The notes under the pieces: model-generated | Told to the model about the DNA's origin: nothing | Seen by the model: only the letters and a program-made list of their open reading frames with translations | Database searches by the model: none | Program-made: the position numbers and the translations under genes | Assembly (NCBI GenBank): GCA_035499415.1 | Contig: DATJYV010000177.1 | Span: forward strand, 1-9,290 | DNA: 9,290 nt | From: DATJYV01 sp035499415 | Lineage (GTDB): Bacteria; Bacteroidota; Ignavibacteria; UBA10030 | Reading direction: 5' to 3' | Part shown: positions 5,988-9,290 of the stretch, one piece after another | Layout: every line of letters starts with the position of its first letter | Position numbering within the stretch: position 1 is the stretch's first letter

Positions 5988-8399
5988 ATGCGACGGGAAG
6001 GAACATTCGAGCACCGATCATCCCGCACAGAACGCGCCCGCGCCGTCCTTCGCGGAGCCGTTCAGGGTGTTGGATTTCGTCCGTTCATTTTTCGCCTCGC
6101 ACACGATTGCGGACTTACGGGATGGGTGGAGAACGGCGCGCAGGGTGTTCGTCTCGAAGTTGAAGGGTCGCAGGAGATGGTGAATGAATTTCTTCTGCGA
6201 ATCAAACAGGAGAAACCCGCACCCGCGATCATCCTGAGCTTTGAATTCTCGATTCTCGAACCCGTCGGTTATGAATCGTTCGAGATTCGGTCCAGCGACC
6301 CCAGCGGCGAAATTTGCGCCCTCATCATGCCGGACATTGCGACATGCGACGCATGTCTCGCCGAAATGTTCGACCCGAACAACCGGCGGTATCGCTATCC
6401 CTTCATCAATTGTACCCACTGCGGTCCCCGGTATTCCATCATCGAATCCCTTCCGTACGACCGGGCGAACACGTCGATGAAGAAGTTTCAGATGTGCCCG
6501 TCGTGTCAACAAGAGTATGGCGACCCGGCAAATCGCCGATTCCACGCCCAGCCGAACGCGTGCCCCGTCTGCGGTCCGCATGTGGAATTATGGAATGGTG
6601 AAGGAACACCTACGGCGAAGAAGGACGATGCATTGAAGGAAGCGGTCGAGGTTGTCAGGAGCGGAAAGATTCTCGCACTCAAGGGAATCGGGGGTTTTCT
6701 CCTGGTTGTCGACGCGCGGAACGCGGAAAGCGTCGCCCGGCTGCGCCAGCGAAAGCGTCGCGAAGAAAAGCCGTTTGCGCTCATGTTTCCATCGCTCGAT
6801 GCAGTATCCGCAGTCTGTGAAGTCTCCGGGGCTGAGGAGCGGCTCCTGCGCTCTCCGGAAGCTCCCATTGTTTTGCTTGCGCGAAAACGCCGGAGCGTTT
6901 CAGAGGCGGTTGCCGGAGAGGTCGCGCCGGGAAATCCGTACCTCGGAGCGATGCTCCCGTACGCGCCGCTCCATCAGCTTCTCATGCGCGATCTTGGGTT
7001 TCCGGTTGTCGCAACAAGCGGGAATCTCACCGACGACCTCCTCTGCATCGACGAGCACGAAGCGCTCGCTCGCCTCCGGGGAATTGCGGACGCGTTTCTT
7101 GTCCACGACCGGCCCATCGTCCGTCGCGTCGACGACTCTGTGGCGCGCATCATGCTTGGACGCGAACAAATCCTCCGCCGCTCCCGGGGTTACGCGCCGT
7201 TGCCGATTCCGGTGGCGATGGAAAGCAATGCGCCGACCCTCGCCGTGGGAGGTCACCTCAAGAATTCGATCGCCCTCAGCGTCGGTTCGCAGGTGATCGT
7301 CAGCCAGATGATCGGCGACCTCGATTCGGCGGAAACACGGGCGGCGTTCGTCCGCACGATCGACGATCTCTCGGCGATGTACGGCATCCATGAACCTCAA
7401 CTCGTCTGCGACCTTCATCCGGACTATGCGTCGACGATTTATGCCGAGATGAAGTCGCCGAACCCCCGGCGCGTTCAGCATCACATTGCGCACATCGCCG
7501 GGTGCATGGCGGAAAATGAAATCAACCCGCCGGTTCTTGGAGTTTCGTGGGATGGAACGGGTTTCGGGACGGACGGTACGATCTGGGGGGGCGAATTCCT
7601 GCTGTTAAGGGATCACACCGTCGGCCGCACAGCGCACTTGCGGCAGTTTCGAATTCCCGGAGGCGACACCGCTTCGAAAGAACCGCGACGCGCAGCGCTT
7701 GGCGTGTTGTTCGAGGTGCTGGGAAACGCAGCGTTCAGTCAGAAGGAAATTCCTGCGGTTGCCAGCTTCTCGCGAGAGGAGCTTTCGGTTGTGAGAAGAA
7801 TGTTGGAGAACGGGATCAATTCTCCCCTCACCTCAAGCGCAGGGCGATTGTTCGATGCCGTTTCCTCGCTCATCGGTGTATGTCAGCGGTCGACGTTCGA
7901 AGGCCAGGCAGCGATGGAGCTGGAATACCGGATCGGAGGTGGGCATGAGGATGAAATGTATTCGATGGCGATCCGAAAGCGGATGGATGAAACAGCGGGG
8001 GGAGCCGGCGGGGTCAATGAAAACAGAATGCCCTATGTCCTCGATTGGGAATTGATGGTCCTGGAGATTCTGGAGGACTTGAGCAGGAAGACCGCACGCG
8101 GCGTCATCGCCGCGAAATTCCACCATACGCTGAGTGATGCGATCGTCAGAATGGCGGAGCGGACAGGCATGCACACGGTTGTCCTGAGCGGCGGATGTTT
8201 TCAGAACAAATACCTGACGGAGCGCAGCGTTCAACTCCTGCGTTCAGCCGGATTCAAACCGTTCTGGAACCAGAGAATTCCGCCGAATGACGGAGGGATT
8301 TCGGCCGGCCAGATCGCGTCGGTTGCAATGGGACTGGATGACGGTCGTTCAAAAAGGAATGCGAATCTCGCATCGCAGGGTTCGAGTGAGAAGAAATAA
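5988..8399 (+). CDS. hypF: Carbamoyltransferase HypF
   Basis: HypF makes the cyanide-ligand precursor from carbamoyl phosphate and ATP and passes it to HypE. The 803-residue product shows the full domain order. An acylphosphatase-like domain contains RGAVQGVGFRPF (22-33). Two zinc-finger pairs follow with Cys120, 123, 142, 145 and Cys170, 173, 192, 195. A YrdC-like domain begins near 210 (LKGIGGFLLVVDARN, RRVDDSV near 379-385). The C-terminal Kae1-like domain has HHIAH (498-502), DGTGFGTDGTIWGGE (522-536), SGGCFQN (734-740) and NDGGISAGQ (767-775). I start at the ATG at 5988 because it lies just before the acylphosphatase domain; the frame is open far upstream but is family-unlike there. No Shine-Dalgarno precedes this ATG; an in-frame TTG at 5964 is an alternative. 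It leads the rightward operon. Confidence 0.95.
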   Translation: MRREGTFEHRSSRTERARAVLRGAVQGVGFRPFIFRLAHDCGLTGWVENGAQGVRLEVEGSQEMVNEFLLRIKQEKPAPAIILSFEFSILEPVGYESFEIRSSDPSGEICALIMPDIATCDACLAEMFDPNNRRYRYPFINCTHCGPRYSIIESLPYDRANTSMKKFQMCPSCQQEYGDPANRRFHAQPNACPVCGPHVELWNGEGTPTAKKDDALKEAVEVVRSGKILALKGIGGFLLVVDARNAESVARLRQRKRREEKPFALMFPSLDAVSAVCEVSGAEERLLRSPEAPIVLLARKRRSVSEAVAGEVAPGNPYLGAMLPYAPLHQLLMRDLGFPVVATSGNLTDDLLCIDEHEALARLRGIADAFLVHDRPIVRRVDDSVARIMLGREQILRRSRGYAPLPIPVAMESNAPTLAVGGHLKNSIALSVGSQVIVSQMIGDLDSAETRAAFVRTIDDLSAMYGIHEPQLVCDLHPDYASTIYAEMKSPNPRRVQHHIAHIAGCMAENEINPPVLGVSWDGTGFGTDGTIWGGEFLLLRDHTVGRTAHLRQFRIPGGDTASKEPRRAALGVLFEVLGNAAFSQKEIPAVASFSREELSVVRRMLENGINSPLTSSAGRLFDAVSSLIGVCQRSTFEGQAAMELEYRIGGGHEDEMYSMAIRKRMDETAGGAGGVNENRMPYVLDWELMVLEILEDLSRKTARGVIAAKFHHTLSDAIVRMAERTGMHTVVLSGGCFQNKYLTERSVQLLRSAGFKPFWNQRIPPNDGGISAGQIASVAMGLDDGRSKRNANLASQGSSEKK

Positions 8400-8472
8400 A
8401 TCGGTGACCGGAGTTACGCCGACGGAATTTCTTCCGACCCCTGCCTGTCCATAGAACAACGAGGAGAAGAAA

Positions 8473-8745
8473 ATGTGTCTCGCCATTCCCGGAAAGGTCT
8501 TGAGCATCGAAGCCGGTTCTCGACCGACAATGGGAAGAGTCAGCTTTGGCGGCGTCGAGAAACAGGTCTGTCTCGAATGGGTTCCCGAGGTTCGGGTGGG
8601 CGACTACGTGATTGTCCATGTCGGCTTCGCGATCAGTTGTGTGGATGAATTTTCCGCCGCGGAAACGTTGAATCTTCTGGAAGAAACTGCCTGGGAAACG
8701 GACGAAGGGCATCCGCGCGCAGAAGCGGGTGAACCTGAACGATGA
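8473..8745 (+). CDS. hypC: Hydrogenase maturation chaperone HypC
   Basis: HypC is a small chaperone that, with HypD, carries the iron and its CN/CO ligands and escorts the large-subunit precursor. The 90-residue protein begins with the diagnostic MCLAIPGKV, with essential Cys2, which fixes the start, and continues with the usual barrel-fold segments ending VGDYVIVHVGFAISCVDE (residues 42-59). AGGAG at 8462-8466 lies 6 bases before the ATG. The 73-bp gap after hypF holds no gene; its only hairpin is a 5-bp stem without a T-tract. The stop overlaps the hypD start (ATGA), implying coupled translation. Confidence 0.96.
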   Translation: MCLAIPGKVLSIEAGSRPTMGRVSFGGVEKQVCLEWVPEVRVGDYVIVHVGFAISCVDEFSAAETLNLLEETAWETDEGHPRAEAGEPER

Positions 8746-9290
8746 AATACGTCGATGAATATCGGGACTGGAGGCGCGTGCACACACTCGTGCTCGCGAT
8801 CCGGTCGGTGATCACCCGGCCCTGGACGATCATGGAGGTCTGCGGCGGTCAGACCCACACGATTGTCAAGTATGCAATCGAAGACCTGCTGCCGCCGGAG
8901 ATCGAAATCATCCACGGCCCCGGTTGTCCCGTGTGTGTGACGTCGCTTGAAGCAATCGACCGCGCAATCGCGATCGCATCGAAACCCGATGTCATCTTCG
9001 CTTCATTCGGCGACATGCTGCGCGTTCCGGGGTCGGAAAAAGACCTGCTTACCGTGAAAGCCGAAGGAGGAGACGTCCGGATTGTCTACTCTCCGATCGA
9101 TGCGGTTCGTATTGCACGGATGAATCCCGGAAAGAAAATCGTTTTCTTCGGCGTCGGGTTCGAGACGACGGCGCCCGCACATGCGATGGCCGTGCGGTCA
9201 GCCAGAGATCTGGGTCTGAAAAATTTCTTCCTGCTCTGCTCGCAGGTCCTTGTCCCTCCGGCACTCCATTCTCTTCTCTCATCGCCCGAA
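8742..9290 (+). CDS. hypD: Hydrogenase maturation protein HypD, N-terminal half
   Basis: HypD is a [4Fe-4S] protein that forms the scaffold with HypC on which Fe(CN)2CO is assembled. The 183 codons in view run off the window; full HypD is about 360-370 residues, so about half is present. Diagnostic motifs are CGGQTH (34-39, Cys34), GPGCPVCVT with Cys62 and Cys65, and FFGVGFETTAPA near residues 134-145. The cysteines correspond to the essential thiol and redox-active residues known in the family. The C-terminal cluster-binding cysteines lie beyond the window. The start overlaps the hypC stop by 4 bp, and no separate ribosome site is obvious. Confidence 0.96.
   Translation, partial: MKYVDEYRDWRRVHTLVLAIRSVITRPWTIMEVCGGQTHTIVKYAIEDLLPPEIEIIHGPGCPVCVTSLEAIDRAIAIASKPDVIFASFGDMLRVPGSEKDLLTVKAEGGDVRIVYSPIDAVRIARMNPGKKIVFFGVGFETTAPAHAMAVRSARDLGLKNFFLLCSQVLVPPALHSLLSSPE

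Noticed and set aside
8423..8436. Hairpin CGGAA-TTTC-TTCCG between hypF and hypC as a terminator
   Set aside because: The stem is only 5 bp and no T-tract follows; hypF, hypC and hypD are expected to be co-transcribed.

Overview
The window carries most of a cytosolic, NAD(P)-linked [NiFe] hydrogenase locus of the group 3b (sulfhydrogenase-like, HydBGDA) type with its maturation genes. They form two divergent transcription units around one intergenic region (about 5711-5987). Leftward (minus strand), in order of transcription: iron-sulfur beta subunit, a stand-alone cyclic-nucleotide-binding-domain protein, FAD/[2Fe-2S] gamma subunit, small (delta) subunit, catalytic large (alpha) subunit, C-terminal-processing endopeptidase and a cysteine-free HypA. 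Spacing is tight (overlap, zero gap or a few bases, 24 bp before HypA), so this looks like one operon. Rightward: HypF, HypC and the first half of HypD, cut by the window edge. HypE and HypB are not in view and may follow.

The genes fit one pathway. HypF, HypC and HypD build and deliver the Fe(CN)2CO group, HypA helps with nickel, and the protease trims the large subunit after nickel insertion. Alpha/delta form the H2-activating core. Beta/gamma carry electrons through Fe-S clusters to FAD and NAD(P).

The divergent region holds the most interesting non-coding signals. There is a strong sigma-54-type -24/-12 match facing the structural operon and a weaker, correctly spaced one facing hypF. 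Between them lies a long imperfect inverted repeat, placed where an enhancer-binding activator could serve both. The predicted structural-operon leader contains a perfect 7-bp hairpin between an AGGAG and the start codon.

The left edge (1-255) is the N-terminal part of an unrelated, probably exported protein on the minus strand, with clearly lower G+C (about 41% over 1-240 by hand count). Between it and hypA lies a degenerate heptanucleotide repeat that runs across the hypA stop codon.

The organism is a bacterium with moderately high G+C. The exported protein's style (a PLAIGNQW-like segment after a signal peptide) and the heptamer repeat remind me of the Ignavibacteria/Chlorobi side of Bacteroidota, but this is an impression, not a demonstrated assignment. 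Most of the locus is a recognisable hydrogenase system. The less ordinary parts are the sensor-like protein without a DNA-binding domain, the zinc-less HypA, the sigma-54-like divergent control region and the heptamer array.
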